NCBI GenBank assembly: GCA_963698405.1
Contig: CAVOQT010000010.1
Coordinates: 1-64,000 of the forward strand
DNA from: SHZI01 sp963698405
Lineage (GTDB): Bacteria > Pseudomonadota > Gammaproteobacteria > Steroidobacterales > GCA-2729495
Length of the DNA: 64,000 bases
Reading direction: 5' to 3'
Position 1 is the stretch's first letter; every line of letters starts with the position of its first letter. Below the pieces are notes generated by a model. It ran no database searches. It was not told the origin of the DNA and was given only the letters and a program-made list of their open reading frames with translations. Positions 8,232 to 17,145 of this stretch are shown here, piece by piece. A program made the position numbers and the translations under genes.

Positions 8232-9658
8232 GCTGGGAAACCGTCATCGGCCTGGAGATCCATGCGCAGCTGGCGACGCGCAGCAAGATCTTTTCCGGCG
8301 CAGCCACCGCCTATGGCGCGGAGCCGAATACGCAGGCTTGCCTGGTCGACCTGGGTTATCCCGGCGTGCTGCCCGTACTCAACGCTGAAGTCGTGCGCAT
8401 GGCGGTCAAGTTCGGTCTGGCGATCGGCGCGAATATCGCGCCGCGCTCCGTGTTTGCGCGCAAGAACTACTTTTATCCCGATCTGCCGAAGGGTTACCAG
8501 ATCAGCCAGTACGAACTGCCGATCGTGTACGACGGCCAGCTCGGCATCGAGCTGGAGGATGGCAGTTCGACGTCGGTGCACATCATTCGCGCACACCTCG
8601 AGGAGGATGCAGGCAAGTCGCTGCATGAAAACTTCGCCGGACTTACCGCCATCGACCTGAACCGCGCCGGTACGCCGCTGATCGAGATCGTGTCCGCGCC
8701 GGATATGCGTTCGGCGAAGGAGGCGGTGGCGTACATGAAGAAGATCCACCAGCTGGTTCGTTATCTGGGTATCTGCGACGGCAACATGCAGGAAGGCTCG
8801 TTCCGCTGTGATGCCAACGTCTCGGTACGGCGTACCGGGGCTGATCAGCTCGGCACACGCACGGAAACCAAGAACCTCAACTCCTTCCGCTTTCTCGAGC
8901 GGGCGATCCTGTTCGAGGTCGAGCGGCAGATCGAGGTGCTGGAAAGTGGCGGCAAGGTGCGCCAGGAAACGCGGCTCTACGATCCGGACCGCGATGAAAC
9001 CCGTTCGATGCGCAGCAAGGAAGAGGCCAACGATTACCGTTACTTCCCTGATCCGGACTTGCTGCCGGTCGTGATCGACGCAGCATTCATCGCTACGGTA
9101 CGGGCCGGCATGCCGGAGCTGCCGGAGGCCAAGCGGGCGCGCTTCGTGGCTGAGCATGGCCTGGGTGCGAGTGATGCTGCGCTGCTGGCGGCGAGTATCG
9201 AGCTGGCCGGCTACTTTGAAGCGGTAGTTGCTGAGGCGCCGGGTGGCGCGAAGCTCGCCGCCAACTGGATCAATGGCGAGCTGATGGCGGCCCTCAACCG
9301 CGACGGGCTGGGCATCGAGGCGAGTCGTGTCAGTCCGGGTCAGCTGGCTGGTCTGCTCGGCAGGATCATGGACGATACGATTTCGGGCAAACTAGCCAAG
9401 CAGGTCTTCGAGTTGCTGTGGTCGGAGGGTGGTGATGCGGATACGATCATCGACCGGCAGGGCCTGCGCCAGATCACCGACAGCGGCGCCATCGAGGCGG
9501 TGATCGATCAGGTGCTGGCAGCGAATCCGGACCAGGTAGCGGAATACCGGGCCGGCAAGACCAAGGTGATGGGATTCCTGGTTGGCCAGATCATGAAAGC
9601 CAGCGCAGGCAAGGCCAATCCCGCCCAGGTCAATGAATTGCTGAAGCGCAAGTTATAG
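8228..9658 (+). CDS. gatB: Asp-tRNA(Asn)/Glu-tRNA(Gln) amidotransferase subunit B
   Basis: tRNA-binding and kinase-like subunit of GatCAB, 476 residues, normal length. It opens with the family motif WETVIGLEIHAQLATRSKIFSG, and later shows LEEDAGKSLH, DLNRAGTPLIEIVSAPDMRS and the RCDANVSVR segment. The C-terminal YqeY-like tail-domain ends KANPAQVNELLKRKL. The ATG overlaps the gatA stop by 4 bp even though gatA was lengthened by REP sequence, so translational coupling was kept. The gatCAB genes form one operon; a permease gene starts 24 bp later and may be cotranscribed. Confidence 0.97.
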   Translation: MSWETVIGLEIHAQLATRSKIFSGAATAYGAEPNTQACLVDLGYPGVLPVLNAEVVRMAVKFGLAIGANIAPRSVFARKNYFYPDLPKGYQISQYELPIVYDGQLGIELEDGSSTSVHIIRAHLEEDAGKSLHENFAGLTAIDLNRAGTPLIEIVSAPDMRSAKEAVAYMKKIHQLVRYLGICDGNMQEGSFRCDANVSVRRTGADQLGTRTETKNLNSFRFLERAILFEVERQIEVLESGGKVRQETRLYDPDRDETRSMRSKEEANDYRYFPDPDLLPVVIDAAFIATVRAGMPELPEAKRARFVAEHGLGASDAALLAASIELAGYFEAVVAEAPGGAKLAANWINGELMAALNRDGLGIEASRVSPGQLAGLLGRIMDDTISGKLAKQVFELLWSEGGDADTIIDRQGLRQITDSGAIEAVIDQVLAANPDQVAEYRAGKTKVMGFLVGQIMKASAGKANPAQVNELLKRKL

Positions 9659-9681
9659 GGCCGCTGGCGATAGGCACGCAA

Positions 9682-10773
9682 ATGGCAGAACTGCAAACCT
9701 GGACGACCGAGCGAATCGTGCGGCTGGTGGCGCTGGTGCTGCTGGTGCTGGCCTGTCTGCAGATTATCCTGCCGTTTCTCGGCGCCCTGGCCTGGGCGGC
9801 GATCATCGCAATCACGGTCTGGCCGGCATTTGTCTGGCTTGCAGCGAAGCTGGGTGGCCGACCAGTGCTGGCGGCGGGTGCCTGTACCTTTGTGCTGTTC
9901 ATCCTGCTGGTGCTGCCTTTTGCTGTGCTCACCGCCACACTCGGCCAGGCGGCGCCGCAGGTAGCTACGTTGCTCAAGGAACTGACGCTGGCGATCGGGC
10001 CTGAGCCGCCGACCTGGCTGAGCGGTCTGCCCTTCGTCGGCGAATTGATTCGCGATGCCTGGGGTACTGCTGTCACCGACGCCGGTGGTCTGGTGCGCCG
10101 TGCTCTGCCGGCTGCCGAGGAGGCGGGGGTGTGGGCGCTCGCACAAGGTGCGAGCCTGGCCCTGGTCCTGCTGCAATTCATCTTCGCCATACTGATCGCC
10201 GGCGTACTGCTGGTAACTGCGGACCGTTTTGCTGATCTGGCCCAGCGTCTGGTCTCCAGGCTGCAGATGGATGAGGGTGGGCCGATCATTGGCATCGTGG
10301 TCAGTACCGTGCGCAGTGTGTCTATCGGGCTGGTCGGTACGGCATCCATCCAGGCGCTGGTGGCAGCGCTGGGTTTCGGTCTGGCCGGTGTGCCCGGCAT
10401 CGCCGTGCTTGGGTTTGCGACCTTCCTGCTGGCCCTCATTCAACTGCCTACTTTGCTGGTGTGGGCGCCGGCTGCCGCCTGGCTGTATCACACCGGTGAA
10501 ACGGGCCACGCGATTTTCCTCGCCATCTGGGGGTTGCTGCTGGTCAATACGGTGGACAATTTTCTGCGCCCGTACCTGATCAGTCGGGGTGCCAAGCTGC
10601 CCTTCGCGCTGATCCTGATGGGGGTGCTCGGTGGTTTACTGGCCTGGGGGATGGTCGGGCTGTTTATCGGGCCGACACTGCTGGCGGTAGCCTATTCCCT
10701 GGTGCGAACCTGGATCGGTGTGGCTGAGGAAGCAGTCGCAGCAAGTCCGGCACCGCCCTTGCAGAAGCCCTGA
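9682..10773 (+). CDS. AI-2E family transporter (PerM/TqsA-like permease)
   Basis: Integral membrane protein of 363 residues, with about eight membrane segments and the family's central soluble loop. The C-terminal signature NTVDNFLRPYLISRGAKLPFALILMGVLGG (first part NTVDNFLRPYLISRGAKLP) and GLFIGPTLLAVAY are diagnostic for the AI-2E transporter family. Substrates of most members are unknown; AI-2 export is established only for some. It starts 24 bp after gatB in the same direction. A second, divergent member of the same family is at 52693. The function beyond the family name is not supported. Confidence 0.9.
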   Translation: MAELQTWTTERIVRLVALVLLVLACLQIILPFLGALAWAAIIAITVWPAFVWLAAKLGGRPVLAAGACTFVLFILLVLPFAVLTATLGQAAPQVATLLKELTLAIGPEPPTWLSGLPFVGELIRDAWGTAVTDAGGLVRRALPAAEEAGVWALAQGASLALVLLQFIFAILIAGVLLVTADRFADLAQRLVSRLQMDEGGPIIGIVVSTVRSVSIGLVGTASIQALVAALGFGLAGVPGIAVLGFATFLLALIQLPTLLVWAPAAAWLYHTGETGHAIFLAIWGLLLVNTVDNFLRPYLISRGAKLPFALILMGVLGGLLAWGMVGLFIGPTLLAVAYSLVRTWIGVAEEAVAASPAPPLQKP

Positions 10774-10798
10774 ACCCCGCGTCCTTACTGGCTGTTTG

Positions 10799-10828
10799 CG
10801 GAAATATAAAGATATCTTTATATTTCCG
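10799..10828. promoter_or_regulatory. Perfect 30-bp palindrome, probable operator for the adjacent ArsR-type regulator
   Basis: From 10799 to 10828 the sequence is a perfect inverted repeat centred on AAAGATATCTTT, ending two bases before the ATG at 10831. It is AT-rich inside GC-rich DNA. A TATATT-like -10 hexamer lies in its right arm (about 10820), which would place the transcription start on or next to the ATG. ArsR-family SahR regulators are known to repress methionine-cycle genes and answer to S-adenosylhomocysteine; this site precedes exactly such a regulator and metF-metH. Binding by this protein is inferred from position and symmetry. Confidence 0.8.
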
Positions 10829-10830
10829 GC

Positions 10831-11802
10831 ATGGAGCTGGAGCGGGCATTGTCACAACTCGAGGCGGCGGCTGAACCCAGCCGTCTGCGCCTGCTTGTAC
10901 TGTTGTTGCCGGGTGAGGCGACGGTTGGCGATCTGGTTACCGTACTTGAGCAAAGCCAGCCGCGGGTGTCGCGACATCTGCGCCTGCTGGCTGATGCCGG
11001 CCTGGTGGAGTCCTTTCGTGAGGGCCGCTCGATTTACTACCGTCTCGCCGATGCGGTGCTCGATGACGGCATCGGCGACTATCTGGCAGCGCTGCTGCGC
11101 GGCTCCGATCCGGTTGTCGACCAGGACCGCAAGCACATGGCGCAATCGCGGCGGCAGCGCGAGCGTGATGCCTTGCGCCGCGGAACCCGCTCGATCCGGG
11201 CCCTGGGTGCCGGTGTAATACCAGCTGCGAATGCCATGGCGGAGTGCCTCGACGCGTTGCTGGGTAACAGCCCGCTTGGCGACGTGCTTGATATCGGTGC
11301 TGGCGCTGGCAGTCTGTTGCAGCTGCTCGCGCCACGCGCCCGGCGCATTGTCGGCGTTGATTCTTCGAGCCAAATGCGTCAACTGGCCCGCTCACGTCTG
11401 TACGGCGCCGGCCGTGCACGCTGGACGATCCGCGATGCTGATGCCCACGACCTGCCGTTTGCCGACGGCGAATTCGACCTGGTGATTCTCGATGAGGTAC
11501 TCGGTAGCAGCGCGCAGCCTGAGCTGATCCTCAGCGAGGCGCAGCGCGTACTGGGAACGCATCATCATGGTCGCCTGCTGATATGTGATCGCATCCTGCC
11601 GGTCGTGCGCCGCCTGGCAGGGGCGCCGGTGCATGGCGAGCTGTCGGAGCGTCAACTCGGCGCACTGTTGCGTACGGCGGGTTTTGCGGTCGTGCGCCGC
11701 CAGTGGCTGCCGGGCCGTGCGCCGGACCGTGCGCTGTTTCTGGCCATGATCAACGAGACGGCCGATATGCCGCAGAGAGAGAGGACTGGAACCCATGACT
11801 GA
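10831..11802 (+). CDS. ArsR-family regulator fused to a SAM-dependent methyltransferase domain (SahR-like)
   Basis: 323 residues. Residues ~5-90 are a winged helix typical of ArsR (AAEPSRLRLLVLLLPGEATV, SQPRVSRHLRLLADAGLVES, EGRSIYYRLAD) with no metal-binding cysteine motif. Residues ~140-270 form a class I methyltransferase domain: VLDIGAGAGSLLQLLAPRAR binds the cofactor, then DADAHDLPFADGEFDLVILD. Known relatives sit in front of metF/metH/ahcY and are thought to sense SAH. The gene overlaps metF by 8 bp and forms an operon with metF and metH. The start ATG directly follows a 30-bp palindrome with no space for a Shine-Dalgarno site, which suggests autoregulation and a leaderless mRNA. Whether the methyltransferase domain is catalytic or a SAH/SAM sensor cannot be read from the sequence. 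Confidence 0.9.
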   Translation: MELERALSQLEAAAEPSRLRLLVLLLPGEATVGDLVTVLEQSQPRVSRHLRLLADAGLVESFREGRSIYYRLADAVLDDGIGDYLAALLRGSDPVVDQDRKHMAQSRRQRERDALRRGTRSIRALGAGVIPAANAMAECLDALLGNSPLGDVLDIGAGAGSLLQLLAPRARRIVGVDSSSQMRQLARSRLYGAGRARWTIRDADAHDLPFADGEFDLVILDEVLGSSAQPELILSEAQRVLGTHHHGRLLICDRILPVVRRLAGAPVHGELSERQLGALLRTAGFAVVRRQWLPGRAPDRALFLAMINETADMPQRERTGTHD

Positions 11803-12688
11803 ACAAGTCAGCAAAGCGCCGGTACAGGTGTCTTTCGAGTTTTTTCCACCGAAGTCGCCGGAGATGGAGGCCAGGCTTTGGCAGGCGATCGAGAAACTCG
11901 CACCGCTGCGACCACGTTTCGTATCCGTTACCTACGGCGCTGATGGCTCGACCCGCGATCGCACCCATCGCATCGTGTCGCGCATCGTCGCGGAGACCGG
12001 CCTGGTCAGTGCACCGCATCTGACCTGTGTGGGCGCAGAACAGGAGGAGATCCGGGCGATTGCCCGGACCTACCGCGATGAAGGCATCAACCATATCGTC
12101 GCGCTGCGCGGTGATCCGCCGCAGGGTGCAACGAGTTACACGCCACATCCGGGTGGCTACGCCTGGGCAGTCGATCTGGTGCGCGGTCTGCGCGAGGTGG
12201 CCGACTTCGATATTTCGGTAGCTGCCTATCCGGAGATACATCCCGAGGCGCCGGATGCCGGCTTTGATCTCGACAATCTGCAACGCAAGTTTGAGGCGGG
12301 CGCGAACCGTGCAATCACGCAGTTCTTCTACGATACGGAGAACTTCCTGCGCTTCCGCGACCGTTGTGCAGCGCGCGGCATCGGTGGCCCGATCGTGCCG
12401 GGCATTCTGCCGATTGCAAAATTCAAACAGATGTTGAACTTTGCCAATCGTGCTGGTGCGAAGGTCCCCGTCTGGCTGCACGAACGGTTTGCCGGTCTCG
12501 ATGATGATGCCGAAACACAGCTCATGCTGGGCGCAAGCGTGGCCATCGAGCAGGTCGAGACGCTGCGCCGGGAAGGCATCGACGAGTTCCATTTCTATAC
12601 CCTGAACCGGGCAGAACTGACTTATGCGATCTGTTCTGCGCTGGGGCTGCGCCCCACCGGCAGTCAGCAATCGGCGGTGTCGTCATGA
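11795..12688 (+). CDS. metF: 5,10-methylenetetrahydrofolate reductase
   Basis: FAD enzyme that makes 5-methyl-THF, the methyl donor for MetH. The 297-residue TIM barrel opens with VQVSFEFFPPKSPEMEARLW, whose Glu-Phe-Phe-Pro is the family signature. HLTCVGAEQEEIRAIARTY and IVALRGDPPQG follow, and AGANRAITQFFYDTENFLRF supplies the flavin/folate-binding strand. It starts 8 bp inside the regulator gene and overlaps metH by 4 bp (ATGA), so the three proteins are made from one message. Length and motifs are normal. Confidence 0.97.
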   Translation: MTEQVSKAPVQVSFEFFPPKSPEMEARLWQAIEKLAPLRPRFVSVTYGADGSTRDRTHRIVSRIVAETGLVSAPHLTCVGAEQEEIRAIARTYRDEGINHIVALRGDPPQGATSYTPHPGGYAWAVDLVRGLREVADFDISVAAYPEIHPEAPDAGFDLDNLQRKFEAGANRAITQFFYDTENFLRFRDRCAARGIGGPIVPGILPIAKFKQMLNFANRAGAKVPVWLHERFAGLDDDAETQLMLGASVAIEQVETLRREGIDEFHFYTLNRAELTYAICSALGLRPTGSQQSAVSS

Positions 12689-15600
12689 CAGCGCCCGTGC
12701 TTCTGCCGCACTTTGCTGAGCTCGAGGGCCTGCTCGGACAGCGCATCGTGATCCTCGATGGCGCGATGGGCACGATGGTGCAGAACCATCGGCTGAATGA
12801 AGCGGACTATCGCGGCACCCGCTTCGCTGAATGGCCAAGCGATCTCAGGGGCAACCACGACCTGCTCAACCTCACGCGTCCGGATGTGATCAGCAGCATT
12901 CACCGTGAGTTTCTCGTCGCCGGTGCCGACGTCATCGAGACCAATACCTTCAACTCCACTGCGCCATCGCTGGCGGACTATGGGCTTCAGGATTTCGTGC
13001 GCGAACTGAACCATGCCGGCGCGCAACTGGCGCGGCAGGTGGCCGATCAGGTGGCGCGCGAGACCGGTCAGCCGCGTTTTGTCGCCGGCGTGCTGGGGCC
13101 GACCAGCCGTACCGCATCGATTTCTCCGGACGTCAACGATCCGGGTTATCGCAATATCAGCTTCGACGAACTCGTGGTGACCTATACCGAGGCCACGCAC
13201 GCCCTGCTGGAAGGCGGTGCCGACTTCATTCTCGTCGAGACGATTTTCGATACGCTGAATGCGAAGGCAGCGCTGTATGCGATCGCCACGGTCGGCGAGT
13301 CGCTGGGGCTCACCATCCCGGTGATGATTTCCGGAACGATCACTGATGCATCGGGCCGGACGCTGTCCGGGCAGACGCCCGAAGCGTTCTGGAATTCGGT
13401 GCGACACATCGATCCGTTCATGATCGGCTTCAATTGCGCGTTGGGCGCCAGCGATCTGCGACCGCATGTCAGCGAGCTTTCGCGCCTTGCCGATACGCGG
13501 GTCAGCGTGCATCCGAACGCCGGCCTGCCGAACGCTTTCGGCGGCTATGACGACACACCGCAGGCCATGGCCGACATCCTCGGCGAGTTTGCCGCCTCCG
13601 GGCTGTTCAATATGGTCGGTGGCTGCTGCGGTACCACGCCGGCGCATATTGCCGCGATCCGTGCCGCAGTCCTGCGCCACCCGCCGCGGCCAATACCGTC
13701 GCCGCCGGTAAAGCTCAGGCTGTCGGGGCTTGAGCCGCTGAATATCGGCGAGGACTCGCTGTTCGTGAACGTCGGTGAGCGTACCAACGTGGCAGGCTCA
13801 GCACAGTTCCGCAAACTCATCATTGCCGGTGACTACAACACGGCGCTCGTGGTGGCCCGCCAGCAGGTCGAGAACGGCGCGCAGCTCATCGACGTCAATA
13901 TGGATGAGGGCATGCTGGACTCGGTCGCTGCGATGGACCGCTTCCTGAAGATTGTCGCCACCGAGCCGGATATCGCGCGCGTACCGGTGATGATCGATTC
14001 GTCACGCTGGAGCGTGATCGAGACCGGGCTCAAGTGCGTGCAGGGCAAATCCATCGTCAATTCGATCAGCCTCAAGGAAGGCGAAGCGGCTTTTCTGCAG
14101 CAGGCACGCGAGATTCGCCGCTATGGTGCTGCCGTGGTGGTGATGGCTTTCGATGAACAGGGGCAGGCAGAGACGGCCGAGCGAAAGTTCGCGATCTGCG
14201 AGCGCTGCTATCACCTGCTGACCGGGACAGTGGGCTTCCCTCCGGAAGACATCATTTTCGACCCGAATATCTTCGCGGTCGCGACCGGCATCGAGGAGCA
14301 CAATGATTACGGCGTGGCGTTTTTCGATGCCTGCCGTGAGATCCGGGCGAGGTTGCCGCGTGCGCTGATCAGCGGCGGCGTCAGCAATGTTTCGTTCTCG
14401 TTCCGGGGCAATGAGCCGGTGCGCGAAGCCATGCATACGGTGTTCCTGTACCACGCCATCCAGGCAGGCCTGGACATGGGCATCGTCAATGCCGGCCAGC
14501 TGGGTATCTATGCGGAGATCGAGCCTGAGCTGCGCGATGCGGCCGAGGACGTGCTGCTTAATCGTCGGCCGGATGCGACCGAGCGGCTGCTGGAAATAGC
14601 CAGCCGTTACCGGGATGCAGGACCCGGTGCAGCCAAACAGGTCGCGCAGGTGGAGTGGCGGCAGTGGACGCCGAACAAACGGCTCTCGCATGCGCTGGTA
14701 AAGGGTATCGACGAGTTCATTCTGGAAGACACTGAAGCAGCCCGGCTGCTGGCTGCACGGCCGCTCGACGTGATCGAAGGTCCGCTGATGGATGGCATGA
14801 ACGTGGTCGGCGACCTGTTTGGCTCCGGCAAGATGTTTCTGCCCCAGGTGGTGAAGTCCGCACGGGTGATGAAGAAGGCGGTGGCGCATCTGGTGCCCTT
14901 TATCGAGGCTGCGCAGACCGGCGAGATGAAACGGGCAGGCCGGATCGTGCTCGCGACCGTCAAGGGCGATGTACACGACATCGGCAAGAACATCGTCGGC
15001 GTCGTTCTCCAGTGCAACAACTTCGAGGTGATCGACCTGGGCGTGATGGTGCCCTGCGAACGTATCCTTGATGCCGCACGGCGTGAGAACGCGGACATGA
15101 TCGGGGTGTCGGGGCTGATCACGCCCTCGCTGGAAGAGATGGTCAATGTCGCCCGCGAAATGCGCCGGCAGAACTTCAGCCTGCCGTTGCTGATCGGTGG
15201 CGCCACCACTTCACCGACCCACACTTCGGTGCGTATCGATCCCGAGTATGACGGTCCCGTGGTCTATGTGAAGGATGCGTCCCGGGCGGTAGGCGTCGCG
15301 CAAAAGCTTGCCAGTGTCGCTGACCGGCCGGCCTATGTCGCACAAGTCAAGGAAGATGCGCGGGTACGCCGTGAGCGGCATGGCCGCCGCTCTGAAACCG
15401 TGGCGCACCGGCCGATTGCCGAGGCGCGCCGCAACCGCGTGGCCGTGGGTTGGGACCAGGCACCGGTCACGCCGACCTTCAGCGGCGTGCGCGTGTTTGA
15501 GGATATTCCGCTGATGGAACTTCTTCCGTACATCGACTGGATGCCGCTCTTTAACGCCTTTGAGTTTCGCGGCACTTTCCCGGCGATTCTCGATGACGAA

Positions 15601-16389
15601 GTGTTCGGTGAGGCGGCGCGCGATTTCCACCAGGATGCGCGCAAGATGCTGGAACAGATGATCGCCGGCAAGTGGGTGACAGCGCGTGCCGTGCTCGGCC
15701 TGTTTCCTGCCAACCGGATCGGTGACGATGATATTGCCGTTTACGCGGACGAGCAGCGTTCGGCACCGCTGGCGATGCTGCATCATCTCCGCCAGCAGAA
15801 GCCGCATGGTGAAGATCAGCCGAATGCCTGTCTTGCCGACTTCGTGGCTGCACATGATTCAGGAATCCGCGACTACATCGGCGCATTTGCAGTGACGGCC
15901 GGCATCGGTATCGGGCCGCATGTGGCAGCCTTTGAGCGCGACAACGATGACTATTCCGCGATCCTGCTCAAAGCCCTGGCCGACCGGCTCGCTGAGGCCT
16001 GTGCCGAGTACCTGCATGCACAGGTGCGCCGGGTGCACTGGGGCTATGCTCCGGATGAAGCGCTGGACAACGATCAGCTGATTGCCGAGAAGTATGTTGG
16101 CATCCGGCCTGCGCCCGGCTATCCGGCCTGTCCGGATCACACCGAGAAGGAGACGCTGTGGCGGTTGCTCGACGTGGAGAAAAATATCGGCGTGCAGCTC
16201 ACCGAGTCTTTTGTAATGTTGCCGGCAGCTTCGGTCAGTGGTTTTTATTTCGCGCATCCCGAGACGCGCTATTTCGCGGTCGGTCGCATCGACCGGGACC
16301 AGGTTGAGGATTACGCACGGCGCAAGGGCATGGCGGTGGCTACGGCTGAACGCTGGCTGTCGGCCAATCTCGGTTACGACCCGCAGTAG
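12685..16389 (+). CDS. metH: Cobalamin-dependent methionine synthase
   Basis: 1234 residues with all four MetH modules. The homocysteine-binding barrel (to ~330) ends with the zinc motif GGCCGTTPAHI plus an upstream Cys. The pterin-binding barrel (~360-620) contains NVGERTNVAGSAQFRKLI and IDVNMDEGMLD. The B12 cap and Rossmann domain (~650-900) include GDVHDIGKNIVGVVL, where His is the cobalt ligand of the DxHxxG motif. The C-terminal SAM-binding reactivation domain includes RPAPGYPACPDHTEKETLW. It closes the regulator-metF-metH operon and converges on moeB with a 9-bp gap and no visible terminator hairpin. A B12-independent type synthase is also encoded at 42382. Confidence 0.98.
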   Translation: MTAPVLLPHFAELEGLLGQRIVILDGAMGTMVQNHRLNEADYRGTRFAEWPSDLRGNHDLLNLTRPDVISSIHREFLVAGADVIETNTFNSTAPSLADYGLQDFVRELNHAGAQLARQVADQVARETGQPRFVAGVLGPTSRTASISPDVNDPGYRNISFDELVVTYTEATHALLEGGADFILVETIFDTLNAKAALYAIATVGESLGLTIPVMISGTITDASGRTLSGQTPEAFWNSVRHIDPFMIGFNCALGASDLRPHVSELSRLADTRVSVHPNAGLPNAFGGYDDTPQAMADILGEFAASGLFNMVGGCCGTTPAHIAAIRAAVLRHPPRPIPSPPVKLRLSGLEPLNIGEDSLFVNVGERTNVAGSAQFRKLIIAGDYNTALVVARQQVENGAQLIDVNMDEGMLDSVAAMDRFLKIVATEPDIARVPVMIDSSRWSVIETGLKCVQGKSIVNSISLKEGEAAFLQQAREIRRYGAAVVVMAFDEQGQAETAERKFAICERCYHLLTGTVGFPPEDIIFDPNIFAVATGIEEHNDYGVAFFDACREIRARLPRALISGGVSNVSFSFRGNEPVREAMHTVFLYHAIQAGLDMGIVNAGQLGIYAEIEPELRDAAEDVLLNRRPDATERLLEIASRYRDAGPGAAKQVAQVEWRQWTPNKRLSHALVKGIDEFILEDTEAARLLAARPLDVIEGPLMDGMNVVGDLFGSGKMFLPQVVKSARVMKKAVAHLVPFIEAAQTGEMKRAGRIVLATVKGDVHDIGKNIVGVVLQCNNFEVIDLGVMVPCERILDAARRENADMIGVSGLITPSLEEMVNVAREMRRQNFSLPLLIGGATTSPTHTSVRIDPEYDGPVVYVKDASRAVGVAQKLASVADRPAYVAQVKEDARVRRERHGRRSETVAHRPIAEARRNRVAVGWDQAPVTPTFSGVRVFEDIPLMELLPYIDWMPLFNAFEFRGTFPAILDDEVFGEAARDFHQDARKMLEQMIAGKWVTARAVLGLFPANRIGDDDIAVYADEQRSAPLAMLHHLRQQKPHGEDQPNACLADFVAAHDSGIRDYIGAFAVTAGIGIGPHVAAFERDNDDYSAILLKALADRLAEACAEYLHAQVRRVHWGYAPDEALDNDQLIAEKYVGIRPAPGYPACPDHTEKETLWRLLDVEKNIGVQLTESFVMLPAASVSGFYFAHPETRYFAVGRIDRDQVEDYARRKGMAVATAERWLSANLGYDPQ

Positions 16390-16398
16390 CGGAAAGGA

Positions 16399-17142
16399 TC
16401 AGGCGGCGCTGCACACCGGGCAGCCTGGCTTGCGCTGGATGGCTACGCTGCGCGTTGCACCGCTGAGGCCGTCGTATACCCAGAGGTGATTGCACAGGCC
16501 GGATTCGAGTCCGAGCAGCAGCTTCAGCGTTTCGGTGGCCTGCATGGTGCCGATGGTGCCAGCCACCGGTGCGAGTATTCCCTGTCCGGCGCAGCTGGCG
16601 AAGTTCTCGTCTTCGTCGGCGTACAGGCAGCGGTAACAGGGTCCGGTGCCGCGGTTGGGAAATACAGCGACCTGGCCCTCAAAGCGGATCGCTGCACCGC
16701 TGACCAGTGGTTTGCCGGTTGTCACGCAGGCCTGGTTGAGCAGCAGGCGCGTGCGGAAGTTGTCGGTGCAGTCGAGCACGACATCGCAGTCGCGTGCAGC
16801 AGCGCATAGTTCATCTGCATCGAGTTGCCGGTCAAGCGTGGTTATCCGCAGCGCCGGATGGGCATCACGCAGTCGGGCCGCTGTGGCTGCGGTCTTGAAG
16901 GTGCCGACATCGCCGGTACGGAACAGCAGCTGGCGGGGCAGGTTGCTGGCATCGACGCGATCGAAATCGTTGATCAGCAGCCGCCCGATGCCGGCATTGG
17001 CCAGATACAGGCTGGCGACCGAACCGAGTCCGCCCAGTCCGACGATCAGCGCGCTGGATTGTGCGAGCCGCTCCTGGCCCTGTGTGCCGAACTGGGGCAG
17101 GGCGATATGTCGGGCGAAACGCAGTGTATCTACAGTGTTCAT
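16399..17142 (-). CDS. moeB: HesA/MoeB/ThiF family adenylyltransferase
   Basis: E1-like enzyme that adenylates the C-terminal GlyGly of a sulfur-carrier protein (MoaD or ThiS). The 247 residues show the ATP-binding GLGGLGSVASLYLANAGIG motif, DFDRVDASNLPRQLLF, the DCTDNFRTRLLLNQAC segment, and two CxxC zinc pairs (CYRCLY and CPVCSAA). It lies 3 bp downstream of prmC in the same direction. The prmC-moeB pairing is seen in many gammaproteobacteria and supports MoeB, but ThiF-like use cannot be excluded because neither moaD nor thiS is in the window. Confidence 0.88.
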   Translation of the reverse strand: MNTVDTLRFARHIALPQFGTQGQERLAQSSALIVGLGGLGSVASLYLANAGIGRLLINDFDRVDASNLPRQLLFRTGDVGTFKTAATAARLRDAHPALRITTLDRQLDADELCAAARDCDVVLDCTDNFRTRLLLNQACVTTGKPLVSGAAIRFEGQVAVFPNRGTGPCYRCLYADEDENFASCAGQGILAPVAGTIGTMQATETLKLLLGLESGLCNHLWVYDGLSGATRSVAIQRKPGCPVCSAA

Positions 17143-17145
17143 CCT

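Noticed and set aside
8105..9157. A 350-codon leftward frame over gatB
   Set aside because: No family features, and gatB is certain in the other direction.
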